A stretch of DNA of 26,064 nucleotides from Ophiothrix spiculata (Eukaryota; Echinodermata; Ophiuroidea; Amphilepidida; Ophiotrichidae). Positions 9,369-19,040 of this stretch are shown piece after piece. The DNA lies in the NCBI GenBank assembly GCA_000969725.1, contig JXSR01S073364.1. The stretch is one strand, 5' to 3'. The notes under the pieces were generated by a model. The model was not told the origin of the DNA, did not search any database, and saw nothing but the letters and a program-made list of their open reading frames with translations. Each line of letters opens with the position of its first letter. Position 1 is the stretch's first letter. Position numbers and translations under genes: made by a program.

Positions 9369-9448
9369 ACAGATTTACAGGGGAGTTACCAGACTGGCTA
9401 CCATATTTTAATGGCATGGAGACAAAATTGGGGAATTGATTTTATTGG
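9369..9448 (+). pseudogene. LINE coding fragment, RFTGELPDW motif
   Basis: The plus-strand frame from 9371 reads RFTGELPDWLPYFNGMETK and meets a stop soon after (TGA near 9437). The motif RFTGE(L/I)PD(W/F) matches the end of the minus-strand fragment at 9678-9944 (RFTGEIPDFVYRPM), so both seem to derive from one retroelement family, inserted in opposite directions. There is no catalytic motif and the piece is far too short to be functional. Confidence 0.5.
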
Positions 9449-9677
9449 AAAATCTTTGATTGGGGGTGTTCGGGTTGTTGCCAATGATGTATTGCATCTT
9501 GTCATATGCATAGTCAAAAACAAGCACACACGGTTAGTGTGCAGGTTGGCATTGCGGCGCGTAAAGTATTATTTGCACAGTTTGTATTCGTAACCGAATC
9601 TTGACACCTGGAGTTGATTTTGCAGGAGCCGAGTGGACCCGAATACCCCTATTTTAGCTCCATGGCTGAGGCCCCCA

Positions 9678-9944
9678 TTACATGGGCCGGTATACAAAGT
9701 CGGGTATCTCCCCTGTAAATCTATGGTAAAAGTTTAAAAATTCTTGCTCTGTCTTCTTGTCCTGATGTATAGCTTGGTTATTACACAATTTGCTAAGAAG
9801 GTTATTTTTGAAGCAGAAGTGTTTAGGTGCTTTGGTGACACTTAAAGGGATTTGATGTTGTTGATTCCATTGGTCCACTACTCTCTCGCTATAGAAATAT
9901 TTTCTGATGTCTTTTGATTTTATTTCATACACTCCGCGTGTCAC
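9678..9944 (-). pseudogene. C-terminal fragment of a non-LTR retrotransposon ORF2
   Basis: The 88-residue frame has the layout seen at the C-terminus of CR1/L2/Jockey-type reverse transcriptase polyproteins: IRKYFYSERVVDQWNQQ, then a VTKAPKHFCFKNNLL block. Family members typically have R-x-FF-x-R-V-x-x-WN-x-LP, then V-x-A-x-S-x-x-x-FK. The family's conserved LP after WN is replaced by QH, a sign of decay. An in-frame stop sits just upstream and the polymerase domain is absent. The initiating codon would be GTG, so the nominal start is only the end of the open stretch. This is a dead 5'-truncated copy. Confidence 0.65.
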
Positions 9945-10290
9945 CTAGCCAATCAGAATGCAAGAATATAAAGTACGCGGAGTGCAGTGGATTTTCACAA
10001 TGCACTGCGCTTGTTGCGTTCCGGTTTGCGTGGCGGGCGTTTAGTGGGTATGAGTGTTTCATTGTTGTTGTCGGGTGATTATTTATTTAGTTTAGACAAG
10101 TTTTGGGTTTTGATGGTCATATTAAAGGCCTCATTTCTTTTCACAAAAGATGCAATATTATTTTTTGTCGTGTATGAATTAGATCACAATTTTGATTGCT
10201 ATCCAATGCACTCAGGACCTTGTGAATTGAATGCATCAAAATTGACCGCGCGTGCATTGATTTTGTCTCATTTCACTCGCGTATGAAATG
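9921..10290. mobile_element. Possible small TIR element
   Basis: CACTCCGCGT (9930-9939) is perfectly inverted at 9975-9984 (ACGCGGAGTG). The phrase ATTTCATAC at 9922-9930 recurs inverted as GTATGAAAT at 10280-10288 close to other CG-rich motifs. This may be a 370-bp element with subterminal hairpins, but the outer repeat is short and boundaries are uncertain. The open frame 9987-10286 has no recognised domain. Confidence 0.3.
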
Positions 10291-10299
10291 CGCATTTAT

Positions 10300-10660
10300 T
10301 AACCTGTAATTCAAAACTTATGTTGATGTCTTCTTGTCCCGGCTTCTTGTACTGGTAGGCCTATATATAGCTTCCTGGAACAGTGTCTCAGTTTTTATGT
10401 GATCAATTGAGTTCATATCCTGTATTTTGGATATAGGACAACCTGGAGAACAAGGAGGACAACCTTCATGTATAACCAAACTGACTCTTTACAATGAATG
10501 CATAGAAACACTTCTAGATATCATTTTAGAAACACTACATCTCAAAACTTTGCAAAGTGCACAGATGAAGGGACAAGGGTATATTGGCCAAATATTTCGA
10601 AAGGAAGCAGTCTAAGAAATTTAGAAAAAATATGGACAGCCTCCCCCAACTCTAATTGGA
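10300..10660. other. No supported feature; weak open frame
   Basis: The frame 10427-10615 (+) starts after an ATAG that could be an acceptor and gives GQPGEQGGQPSCITKLTLYN, then a Leu/Ile-rich stretch. The composition is not absurd for an exon, but nothing else supports it. TAGGCCTA occurs at 10356-10363. Confidence 0.3.
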
Positions 10661-10667
10661 TTCAAAA

Positions 10668-10796
10668 TTGAGAGTGAATTTCAAAGAAAGTAAAAATTTG
10701 CCAATTCATGTTGAGAGTGAATTTCAAAGAAAGTAAAAATTTGCCAATTCATGTTGAGAGTGAATTTCAAAGAAAGTAAAAATTTGCCAATTCATG
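10668..10796 (+). repeat. Three perfect tandem copies of a 43-bp unit
   Basis: The copies are 10668-10710, 10711-10753 and 10754-10796. Each begins TTGAGAGTGAATTTC and ends TTTGCCAATTCATG, with no differences between copies by eye. Identity at this level implies recent expansion or an assembly effect. The 15-mer TTGCCAATTCATGTT spanning the unit end also occurs alone at about 9159-9173. Confidence 0.95.
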
Positions 10797-10913
10797 TTTC
10801 AATCTTTCACACCAAAACAAGTGCTGTGATCATGTGCAGGCAAATTTGTCATAATTGAAACCCCTAATGTCTCGGAGTTTGACATCACCAACGCATTGAC
10901 AGACGGTATCCAG

Positions 10914-11113
10914 GACATGTTTGTCAAGCAGTGACTCCACCAGTATTTCACAGCCATATGTTCAGACCATATGGGTATGTGCCTGTTTACGCTAGTCTGT
11001 TTATAACTAAAATGGAACCTGGCCTACAGACATTTAGGGATGGTGTTTGTCAGCGTGGTGACTCCAGGAGTATTTTACACCATATGTTTACATTATGCCA
11101 TATGGGCGTTTAA
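10914..11113 (+). repeat. Two diverged direct repeats (~60-70 bp)
   Basis: About 10917-10977 and 11043-11107 share the order TGTTTGTCA, GTGACTCCA, AGTATTT, CCATATGTT and CCATATGGG. Several substitutions and small indels separate them, so this is an old local duplication about 125 bases apart. The frame 10931-11113 runs through both and is not credible as a gene. Confidence 0.6.
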
Positions 11114-11164
11114 TTTAGAGCATTCAGAACACCATCATCTGTTAATCATATACCCTGTTCAGAC

Positions 11165-11290
11165 AGAGCCAAAAAGTCGTCTTTAGTCGTATTCAGTCGT
11201 ATTCGAGTTATATCGAGTTCAAAATTCACTTGTGCGTGAACAGTTCAAGTCGACTTAAGTTGTCTTTCAAAAAGTCGTTTTACATCGAAT
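11165..11290 (+). repeat. Degenerate AGTCGT-rich stretch
   Basis: AGTCGT/TTCGAGT-like hexamers recur (about 11173, 11182, 11192, 11270, and inverted forms between). This gives a simple-sequence look, and it is flanked by GTTCAGAC (11158) and GTGAACAG (11236), a weak possible inverted pair. No function is visible. Confidence 0.3.
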
Positions 11291-11374
11291 TAACAGTAAT
11301 TAGACTACTGCGCCCTTTTTTCATTGTTTTCCGATTGTTTTTCTTTCTTTTTTATTTATTCCATTTTTATTTAT

Positions 11375-11429
11375 TGTAGACCCCGGGTAGCGCGCGCCCC
11401 TTTCGCACCCCCTGGCTACGCCAATGCTT
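11375..11429. mobile_element. Dispersed-repeat end, interrupted by the gap
   Basis: TGTAGACCCC, GCGCGCGCCCC, then CCTGGCTACGCCAATG is repeated at 20618-20702 in the same order with an insertion. Both copies are preceded by a long T-rich tract. In reverse the phrase encodes the familiar low-information peptide style GVARGxxRGA, a common transposon by-product in invertebrate gene models. The run of N starts immediately after it, consistent with a repeat that broke the assembly. Confidence 0.6.
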
Positions 11430-12214
11430 NNNNNNNNNNNNNNNNNNNNNNNNNNNNNNNNNNNNNNNNNNNNNNNNNNNNNNNNNNNNNNNNNNNNNNN
11501 NNNNNNNNNNNNNNNNNNNNNNNNNNNNNNNNNNNNNNNNNNNNNNNNNNNNNNNNNNNNNNNNNNNNNNNNNNNNNNNNNNNNNNNNNNNNNNNNNNNN
11601 NNNNNNNNNNNNNNNNNNNNNNNNNNNNNNNNNNNNNNNNNNNNNNNNNNNNNNNNNNNNNNNNNNNNNNNNNNNNNNNNNNNNNNNNNNNNNNNNNNNN
11701 NNNNNNNNNNNNNNNNNNNNNNNNNNNNNNNNNNNNNNNNNNNNNNNNNNNNNNNNNNNNNNNNNNNNNNNNNNNNNNNNNNNNNNNNNNNNNNNNNNNN
11801 NNNNNNNNNNNNNNNNNNNNNNNNNNNNNNNNNNNNNNNNNNNNNNNNNNNNNNNNNNNNNNNNNNNNNNNNNNNNNNNNNNNNNNNNNNNNNNNNNNNN
11901 NNNNNNNNNNNNNNNNNNNNNNNNNNNNNNNNNNNNNNNNNNNNNNNNNNNNNNNNNNNNNNNNNNNNNNNNNNNNNNNNNNNNNNNNNNNNNNNNNNNN
12001 NNNNNNNNNNNNNNNNNNNNNNNNNNNNNNNNNNNNNNNNNNNNNNNNNNNNNNNNNNNNNNNNNNNNNNNNNNNNNNNNNNNNNNNNNNNNNNNNNNNN
12101 NNNNNNNNNNNNNNNNNNNNNNNNNNNNNNNNNNNNNNNNNNNNNNNNNNNNNNNNNNNNNNNNNNNNNNNNNNNNNNNNNNNNNNNNNNNNNNNNNNNN
12201 NNNNNNNNNNNNNN
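11430..12214. other. Assembly gap (785 N)
   Basis: Undetermined bases. Three long open frames that cross it are artefacts of translating N. Confidence 1.
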
Positions 12215-12629
12215 TAGTTTTACAGGCAAAACTGTGTTTGGGCTAAAATTTCGGTACAGATTGACTTCCTGTTGCAAACCCTAAATCCACGTATTGAGAA
12301 TCAAAAAACTAAAGGTCTTTGAGTGTGAAAGTGGATGGTTGGCTATACAATTTTCACTGAAATCCACTGCTTCCTGCAGAAATCCAGGTATGGTAATGAA
12401 ATAATTTATTTTTCATTCATGTTTAGGCCTCTTCAGATTGTGAAGAAGGCAAGAATTAGAGACATTAGGCTCAGCACAGAAAATATGGGGTCACTAAGTT
12501 TAAGACTTGGAAAACATAGGGCATGAATGTGAACTAATCTCAGTCTTGGTAGCATTGATTTGATTCTGGATCAGACCATCTAGTGTGAACATGGTCTAAC
12601 ATAACTGACTTTGTTGAATGGTATCATAA
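12215..12629. other. Noncoding; weak exon-like stretch
   Basis: A frame at 12335-12526 contains an acceptor-like TTCATTCATGTTTAG ending near 12425, followed by LQIVKKARIRDIRLSTENM in an open frame up to TGA at about 12526. This is too short and unsupported to call a gene. Confidence 0.25.
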
Positions 12630-12631
12630 TA

Positions 12632-13412
12632 CTGTAAAACAAGTTAATTTCGCGAGGTATTTAATTTCGCAAATTTCGTGAAGGAAAAGAATTCACGAAA
12701 TTAAATCCTCACGAAAATGTTTTCCAAGTTCATGTTTTGGCATGCGACTTTTACATGAAAACACTTTGTTTTTATTTTTAAAAATATGATCTATTGAACC
12801 TCACCCCTATAAGTACCTGGGGTCGATTTCACTAACATTATGATGCATCGTAGCTAACGAAGGGTTCAGCTCATAACTACAACTAGACTTCACAAAGATG
12901 TGAAAAGCCTTCATAAGTGTTCTCCGCATCGTAAGGTTTATGCATTAGAAAAATCAAACCCTTTGTTAACGTAGCGTGGGATCAAGAGGTGGTCTTAGCT
13001 AATGATGGGTTTTGGTCTTATGATGGGTTAACGATGCATTTTAACGTTAGTGAAATCGACCCCTGCCCTGGATGTTGATGTAAACAAACTAGTCTTGCGG
13101 TCGGCAATGTATAGCAGTGTTCATTGAGTTTGTTTGTTCATAATTTTTTTGATTTTTTTCTGTGATATGGCTGCTAATTGTTTTGAACATTAGCTCTTTT
13201 GCGTGGAGTCCTTTTTCATGCAGATTTCCAAGGTATTTTAGTAATATTTTGACAGGAAAACAGGAAACTAGAAGATAATATTTGGACTTCCGAATTTGGA
13301 AGACATACATAATCATCACAAAATGTCAGATTCGCGAAATTTAATACTCTCGAAAATGTCACTTATAACGAATTTGCAAAATAAAGTCCCGTGAAATTTA
13401 AGTGTTTTACAG
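12632..13412. mobile_element. TA-flanked TIR element (hAT or mariner-style MITE), 781 bp
   Basis: CTGTAAAAC at 12632 and GTTTTACAG ending at 13412 are exact inverted ends, each flanked by TA (12630-12631 and 13413-13414). Subterminal stretches rich in TTTCGCGA/TTCGTGAA (12640-12720) are mirrored at 13330-13400 and also form internal hairpins. No transposase frame is present. The interior is split by another TIR element at 12819-13063, so this one is the older host. The minus-strand frame 13089-13319 lies wholly inside and is not a gene. The TA target site is the basis for the mariner-style suggestion. Confidence 0.75.
12819..13063. mobile_element. Nested 245-bp MITE with 18-bp perfect TIRs
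   Basis: GGGGTCGATTTCACTAAC (12819-12836) is the exact reverse complement of 13046-13063. The similarity continues inward with mismatches to about 39 bases, including ATGCATCGT. The interior repeats ATGATGGGTT and AACG(A/T)-type phrases. There is no coding capacity and no clean target duplication (CCTGG-like sequence lies on both sides). Confidence 0.85.
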
Positions 13413-13414
13413 TA

Positions 13415-14265
13415 ATTATGAAGTCTGTAAAGTCAGCTGGGAATATGATTGAAAAAGCATGGCCACCTGGGCAACTTATTAACACCAAGTTCTTTGCCAT
13501 GTTTACAATGTTTTGACAAAAAAACAGGAACAAACACATTTATGGCTAGAAGTTTGTTGAATTTATAAGGCAAGCATGTGATATCCTTATCTTCATAAAA
13601 AAGATAATGGTGTAAATTTGGCAAACAAGATCATTTCATTTGATATCATATGTTTGATGGTTGGATATGGTGGACGTGTATCATAGGTGCGCCTGGCTAC
13701 AGAGCACATAGCTCTATAATCCATTGGCGTGTATGTTCAATGGTATTAAAAAGGCTTAAAATTACAAAAATACCCCCTCCCCGATTCACCCATTCACGCA
13801 TCACGATGTGAAAGTAATCTTAGTCCCCCTGAAATTGTAGTCCGCCTTCCATAGACCATAACAGAATAAAGCGTGAAACTAATGTTGCGTGAGAGTTGTT
13901 AGCCTGTACTTTACTGTACAACCCGGACAATAAGGACGGGGGACTTGCATTACTGCTACACTGGGTCACAGCCGGCGTTCTAACACACAGCCAATAATGA
14001 GAGCATGCAATGTCGCTTCTCATTTTACTGCGATAGAATAAAATTATTTAAAGGAAGTTGCAATGGAAAAACAATTGTAAAAATTTCAAATATGATCCAT
14101 ACATAACACATTCTTAAAACGAAAAACCATCCTATAGAGACTCCAACCCGGAGCTGTAAAACTCATACTAGCCCATCGCGCTAGGCATACATACTGGTAA
14201 GAGGTGTCAAAATCGTTCAATTGTATGCACCGAGCATGCGTGACAAGGCCAGCTGAAACCTGATC
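13415..14265. other. No recognisable feature
   Basis: Only short frames on the minus strand (13433-13624, 13820-14023, 14086-14280), without domains or supporting splice sites. Confidence 0.45.
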
Positions 14266-14271
14266 CAATAA

Positions 14272-14316
14272 TACACACACACATTTTGCGCTGTGTGTGG
14301 GTGTGTGTGTGTGTCT
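14272..14316. repeat. (CA)n/(TG)n microsatellite arranged as a hairpin
   Basis: An ACACACACAC block (14272-14283) is followed after TTTTGCGC by TGTGTGTGGGTGTGTGTGTG (14291-14315). The two halves are complementary and could fold back on each other. Confidence 0.85.
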
Positions 14317-14319
14317 TTA

Positions 14320-15060
14320 CCCAATCTATAGAATTGTACGTAAAACGGAGTATTATAATTTACCTTATCACATAGAACGGGTTGGAATAATAGTAAAGCC
14401 AGGATGATACGTCATGAATTCATAATTTTTCCACAAACATTCACAAAACAACGACTCAAATTGATACTTAAACACGTTATCTTCCTATATGCGCGGTCAT
14501 ATTTGCCGGGAGACCTTTTTTGAACAAGATATTTTGAGTAATATCCATACAGAACAATTCACAATACAAGGCAAAATGTATTTAGGTGACCCAAGTTAGT
14601 GGTTTTATTTTGTGCTGGGCATATTGACCTACTGTGGGTGATACATGTAGCATCCCAGAACTATTTTACTCAACATGATTTGCATTCAGTCAAATTGCCT
14701 TGCTTCCCAGGTTTGGATTGATTGTACTAATGGTGCACATCATACCATATCATACAATTCTGTTTTTTATCACCAATTATGTCTGTCAAATGCCTGCATT
14801 TGCCACATGTCTACCATATGTGTATAGTACTGAAATACAATGTTTATTATAGTTTGTTTATAACTAAAATACTGTATATTTTATCAAGTGTTCTTTTCAA
14901 GAAACCGGCGAAAATTGGCAGCAAAAAATAAAGAAAATAATAAGAATTTCCAGCAGATTTTCTGTTGTAAAATTTGATCCCCTTGATCAATTTCAAGAAG
15001 AAGGTGTCATTTTAAAGCTTAGAATATGATGTAACAGATGGAATGATAAAATTATATCAT
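14320..15060. other. No recognisable feature
   Basis: AT-rich noncoding sequence. TTTATAACTAAAAT near 14857 is shared with 10999-11012, and nothing further matches. Confidence 0.45.
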
Positions 15061-15073
15061 CTGCAAAGTTCCC

Positions 15074-15144
15074 CCTTTCGGGATGAGCCATCACATATTA
15101 GAGTGACATTTCATCAGTGATTCAACTGTTTCCATCCCGAAAGG
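15074..15144. repeat. 12-bp inverted repeat
   Basis: CCTTTCGGGATG (15074-15085) pairs exactly with CATCCCGAAAGG (15133-15144) across a 47-base loop. It may be a small foldback or the remnant of TIRs. Confidence 0.6.
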
Positions 15145-16098
15145 CTGAAAAAAAACACATTACCAGTGTGGAAGTAAATAGCAAACAACTTCCAGTCCGA
15201 ATATTTAAAAACGAAAAGAAAAAAAACCCAACAACAACATAACTAAGAGCTCCAGATGGTTGAAGTGTTTTTCATTTTTGGACTGATGACATTTCAGTGT
15301 CAAAATCCCTTTCTTTTGAATCAAATTTTCCTTGTCTCTGATCTAATTATCACTTCAATCCAAACAATGCACATAAATGTGAGGGCATGCAGTAGCAGCC
15401 ATTCCTGGTTGCACCTGTGTAGCATTTGTACAATGAATCACCTTCTTATGGCTCTGTGGCAGACAGGTGCTCACCAGTGATTAGGAAACAATGGTGAGGA
15501 CATCGCAAAACAGCTGAAGAAATCTGGTTAGTCACCCAGCTACACTTGTCTTGTTGATTGGATGGAGCCAATAATATAATAAATGGAAGAGTGCAAAGTT
15601 TTTCAAATCAGTAAATTTCTACATCTGTCTTAGGCTTCGTGTCTAGAATTATGTTGTGCTAATTGTGTGCAATAAGCATGTTTAGAGCAAAATATATCAG
15701 ATTAAGATTTTCAATCAATGTCATGATTCAACATGACACCAGGTCAAATAGAAATTAAATACTTATACACATGGTTTTCAAAATGTTGGTTTTCACCATT
15801 TTGGGAGTCAAAAACCCTTCCTTACTACATCATTACATCAGCTGCTAATGACTTGTTGTAGGAAAAACAACACTTTCAAGGCAAGCCTGGGTTGACACAT
15901 TTATTTCTCATCCAAATGGGGTTTATTTGGTGCCAATATGTCAGTAATTCTTGAGGCTAGTCATGCCCCCAAAAGGCTGAGAGATGCCAGGTATTGCCAG
16001 CTGCACATTTCAGTGTAGCCTGACCTATGAGAACTAGGAATTCTACCTGGAAATCATGTAGTCCAACATGGAAGTGACATTTTGTACATGAGAACATT
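15145..16098. other. No supported feature
   Basis: The frame 15256-15480 (+) has hydrophobic, Cys/His-containing residues but no domain, and its length is expected by chance. No repeats are evident. Confidence 0.4.
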
Positions 16099-16377
16099 AG
16101 GTTTTAAAAAAATTGTTTGTTTGCCCTCCATGACCAACCATAACATGCCAAAAATTTGGATCGGGATGTTAAAATTTAGCAGAAGAAAGTTACACATTTA
16201 GGATCATTAAATGCGTACATGTCTCCTCTAAATAATGACCCACGATCGTTGTTAATTAAGCCTTACATATTATTCATGATAAAATCATTGGAATTACATG
16301 AAAAATGAAAATTTAAAAAAATCAACGGACCGACCCAAAATTTATAATTTTTCCACAAACCATCTTTTTTTTTGCCT
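16099..16377. mobile_element. MITE-like element, GACCGACC family, copy 2 (diverged)
   Basis: AGG, an A/T-rich run, TTGTTTGTTTGCCCTCCATGACCAACC (split: TTGTTTGTTTGCC then CTCCATGACCAACC) at the left is mirrored at the right by GGACCGACCC, TTTTTCCACAAACCAT and GCCT. The internal GATCGGGATG phrase resembles GGGCGGGATC in the copy at 4521-4867. The copies are strongly diverged, so family assignment is tentative. Confidence 0.45.
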
Positions 16378-17219
16378 AGCTAGGTTCAAATGTGTTGTAA
16401 GGGCATAACAAATCATTTTGTAAGCTTTTGTAAACTATTTTGTTAACCCTTTACTTATTCTATTCACTGGAGTCAATAAGTGAAGATAATCCCCACTTGA
16501 GAGTTTGCAAACTGCAGACGACGGTGGCCATGCCTCTGTACTACTATATTTGATCGAGTTAACCTTCCGCAGTGTCGCACGTGTAAATTTCATTATGTTA
16601 AAATAGTGCATCGAGTAAACTTAAAATTATTTAGCTACAAATGGGGTTCGCGCGTTAATACCAGCGGATTTAGAATAATACAATAAAGTGTATCACTATA
16701 GGAGCACTTTTGTTATTATTTGAATAAAGGTAAAAATATGATTTGTGTAACATTTTCAATATTAATGCGCCAATTAAAAGACACGTAAAACACATCCTAA
16801 ATTCAGTTGCGTTTTAGAAATCCCTAATGCCTAAATTTACTAGCTTCTACTAAATCGCGGCCGCCCACACCTGCAAACAGTAACAATTCTTCTGGGTTTA
16901 GCTGAGTGAAAAGAAAAGCAAATAACCCTGGCTAGTTAGCTTTTGTAACAGACAATGGACTATCATTTACTTTGATTGACAGGTGTCTTGTCCAGTAAGA
17001 TTATTCCAATACTTTTTTTTGTCAATTAAAAATTTATTATCTAATTTGTAAATAATTAAGCCTTTGCCTTTTAATAAGATAATTTGCGAAGCATATAAAC
17101 AGACTATTGACTTGGCCAAAATTTGTGTTCAAATGAAGAGACACACGTAAGATTTGTAGCAAATTTGCTAAAACTTCAATTAGGAAATGTAACATCAAAT
17201 AAACAAATCAATGACTACT
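16378..17219. other. No recognisable feature
   Basis: Noncoding, with isolated CG-rich patches (for example GCGGCCGC at about 16858). The last 100 bases may contain a very diverged copy of the repeat that follows. Confidence 0.4.
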
Positions 17220-17407
17220 GTTGATAAGACCATCGTTATTTTGGTTCAACTTTGGTGACATTTTTAAAAATATCTAGTGAATTGGCAGAAACTTAGAAAT
17301 ATAAACAAATTAATGGTTATAATTAAATAATCTAAGAAATTGCTTCTGTCAAATTTGTATTGTTGAAAATGTTGTGTTTCTCATACAATAAAACCAACTT
17401 GTTTATA

Positions 17408-17628
17408 GGGGAGCGTGGTCGAGCGGTTAGAGCACGGGTCTTGTAATACAGAGGTTGAAGGTTCGAGCCCCGGGCCGGGCGGTTTTCGTCTCCTTGTTTC
17501 CTTGGGCAAGAAACTTTACTCTAATTGCTCCGTGGCTCGGAAGTCATGTAAAGCTGTTGGTCCCCTGTACGAATAGACTCCTTCATGGGGTATGCATTTC
17601 ATGCAAGTACTGTGTATCATTGATTGAT
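17408..17628 (+). mobile_element. tRNA-Thr-like SINE, copy 1
   Basis: The head begins GGGGAGCGTGGTCGAGCGG with an A-box, continues GTCTTGTAATACAG (a Thr-type TGT anticodon context), and has the B-box GGTTCGAGCC at 17460-17469. The 3' acceptor arm does not pair, so it is not a functional tRNA. The body contains CTTGGGCAAGAAACTTTACT and AAGCTGTTGGTCCCCTGT, the style of a conserved SINE central domain. The 3' end falls near GATTGATTGA. Confidence 0.75.
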
Positions 17629-17935
17629 TGACATCTGAGTAGTCAATTGTTATTTGGGTTCAAATTTGGTGACACATTTTAAAATGTATAGTGAATTGCC
17701 AAAACTTAAATAATGGTCATCATCAAACAGTGGTTATCATCAAACAATGTAATGAATTGCTTCTGTTCAAAATTTGCGTTTTTGTTGAAATTGGTAGTTT
17801 GTTTCTTAATAGACCTTTGCTACATGGTCCAAATTTGACGACATATTTTAGAACATGAATATTGAATCAGCAAAAAAATTTGAAATGAATGAAAATGGCT
17901 AAAAATTGATGATTAGCTATTATGAGGGGAGCGTT

Positions 17936-18095
17936 GCCGACCTAGAGCACGGGTCTCATAATACAGAGGCTGTTTGTTCGAGCCCTGGGCCCAGCAGTTT
18001 ACTCTAATTTCACTGTGATTCAGAAGTCACGTTAAGCTGTTGGTCCCCTGTTCGAATGCTCCTTCTTGGGGCGCTGCATACAGTGTATACCTGGT
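17936..18095 (+). mobile_element. tRNA-Thr-like SINE, copy 2 (internally deleted)
   Basis: It is the same element as at 17408: GGGGAGCGT, GAGCACGGGTCT, TAATACAGAGG, GTTCGAGCCC and AAGCTGTTGGTCCCCTGTTC. A piece of about 35-40 bases including the CTTGGGCAAG block is missing, and the A-box has a few bases lost, so promoter activity is doubtful. Confidence 0.7.
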
Positions 18096-18110
18096 GAGTC
18101 TATTACAGTC

Positions 18111-18589
18111 CATAACATGATGGCTACTGTTAAAACATAACCAAGTTTCTCATTAGTGGCTGCCTTGGTTGTCAGCAGTGGTGTGTGTTATTTCTTCTAT
18201 CATGTCAAGGAATGATAATTGGTTATGAAGACCATTGCAGTTTCCTCTCTGCGTGGCAGAGTGAAATCTAGTTCAGTACAAGTTTCTAGTCAAAAATTCA
18301 TGAAAACTTAATAAGTCAGGAAATGAAAAAATAGGTTGATCATTTTAATATTTTGTAAACAGAGTGTGAAATATTTTCCCTTTTTACCATGACCAATGTA
18401 AATGAAGGTTTAAACACACAAATCAGCATGTTTGCCATAGATCTTTGTACTTCTAAATCACAGTTCCTTGCCGATAAAGATTTACCCTCCTAACCCTGCC
18501 CCAAATCACATAATGCTGGAAAGTTCCCTTCCTCCTTAAAACCACCCCAGGAATAGAGCCTGGATCTTTTGCCCACACTGACGTAACGA
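18111..18589. other. No recognisable feature
   Basis: Noncoding. The minus-strand frames 18453-18863 and 18490-18960 reach in here only because of the adjacent polypurine tract. Confidence 0.4.
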
Positions 18590-18820
18590 CCAGGAAGGAT
18601 AAAGGGATGGGAAAGAAAGAAAAAGAAGGAAAAGAGGAAGAAAAGGGAAAACAAGAGGAAAAGGAAGGTAAAGGGAAACATAGAGGAAGAAAAGGGAAAA
18701 GAAAGAGGCAAATGAAGAAAAAGAAAGAAAAGAAAAGAAAGTGGAAAGCAAAGAAGAAAAGGGGGAAGAAAAAAGAAAAAGAAGGGCAGAGGGAAAGGGA
18801 AAGGGAGGACAGAAAGTAAA
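18590..18820 (+). repeat. 230-bp polypurine (GA-rich) tract
   Basis: Almost uninterrupted A and G on the plus strand, with only about a dozen pyrimidines. Units such as AAAGGGAAA, GAAAAGAAAA and GGAAGAAAAGGG recur. The strand asymmetry is typical of sequences able to form triplex (H-DNA). The Lys/Glu-rich frame at 18607-18819 and the Phe/Leu/Ser-rich frames on the other strand are low-complexity by-products. Confidence 0.9.
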
Positions 18821-18832
18821 GAATAAATGGTA

Positions 18833-19040
18833 CAGGCGTAGCTAGAGGGGCAAAGGGAAACATTTTCTCTGGGTGCTACCTCAGGGGCGGGGCATTGATA
18901 TGACGTTGAAAAAATAAAATTGACGATATGATAAATGAGACCTAAAGCAAAGGCACTCAAAAGTACCAGAACTCGAAAGCTTTGAGGGGCTATGCCCCTT
19001 GACCCCCTTCCCTCACGCTAACCCATTATGCTACGTTTGT
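18833..19040. mobile_element. Repeat-derived segment, GGCGTAGCTAG type
   Basis: It starts with AGGCGTAGCTAGAGGGG and contains CAGGGGCGGGGC, a GAGGGGCTATGCCCCTT hairpin (18985-19001) and TTATGCTACG near its end. The CGTAGC / GCTACG phrases are inverted at the two ends. This is a typical invertebrate dispersed-repeat style; the family is not identified. Confidence 0.45.

Larger units (their letters stand above)
17220..18110 (+). repeat. Diverged tandem duplication carrying two SINEs
   Basis: A leader block recurs three times: about 17226-17400, 17642-17810 and 17817-17930. Its recognisable phrases are TTTGGTGACA or TTTGACGACA, then TTTTAAAA, AGTGAATTG or TTGAATCAG, and in the first two copies AATTGCTTCTGT. 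The first and third are each followed directly by a tRNA-like SINE, the second is not. The order suggests duplication of a leader-plus-SINE segment followed by loss of one SINE, or repeated insertion into the same leader. Confidence 0.55.

Noticed and set aside
11321..12284. Three open frames of 286-318 codons
   Set aside because: They are almost entirely translated N from the assembly gap.
13089..13319. 76-codon minus-strand frame
   Set aside because: It lies inside the TA-flanked non-autonomous element and has no domain.
17408..17482. Functional tRNA-Thr gene
   Set aside because: The acceptor arm does not pair, the anticodon stem has mismatches, and a SINE body follows directly.
18453..18960. 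Phe/Leu/Ser-rich and Lys/Glu-rich open frames
   Set aside because: They are low-complexity translations of the polypurine tract on the two strands.
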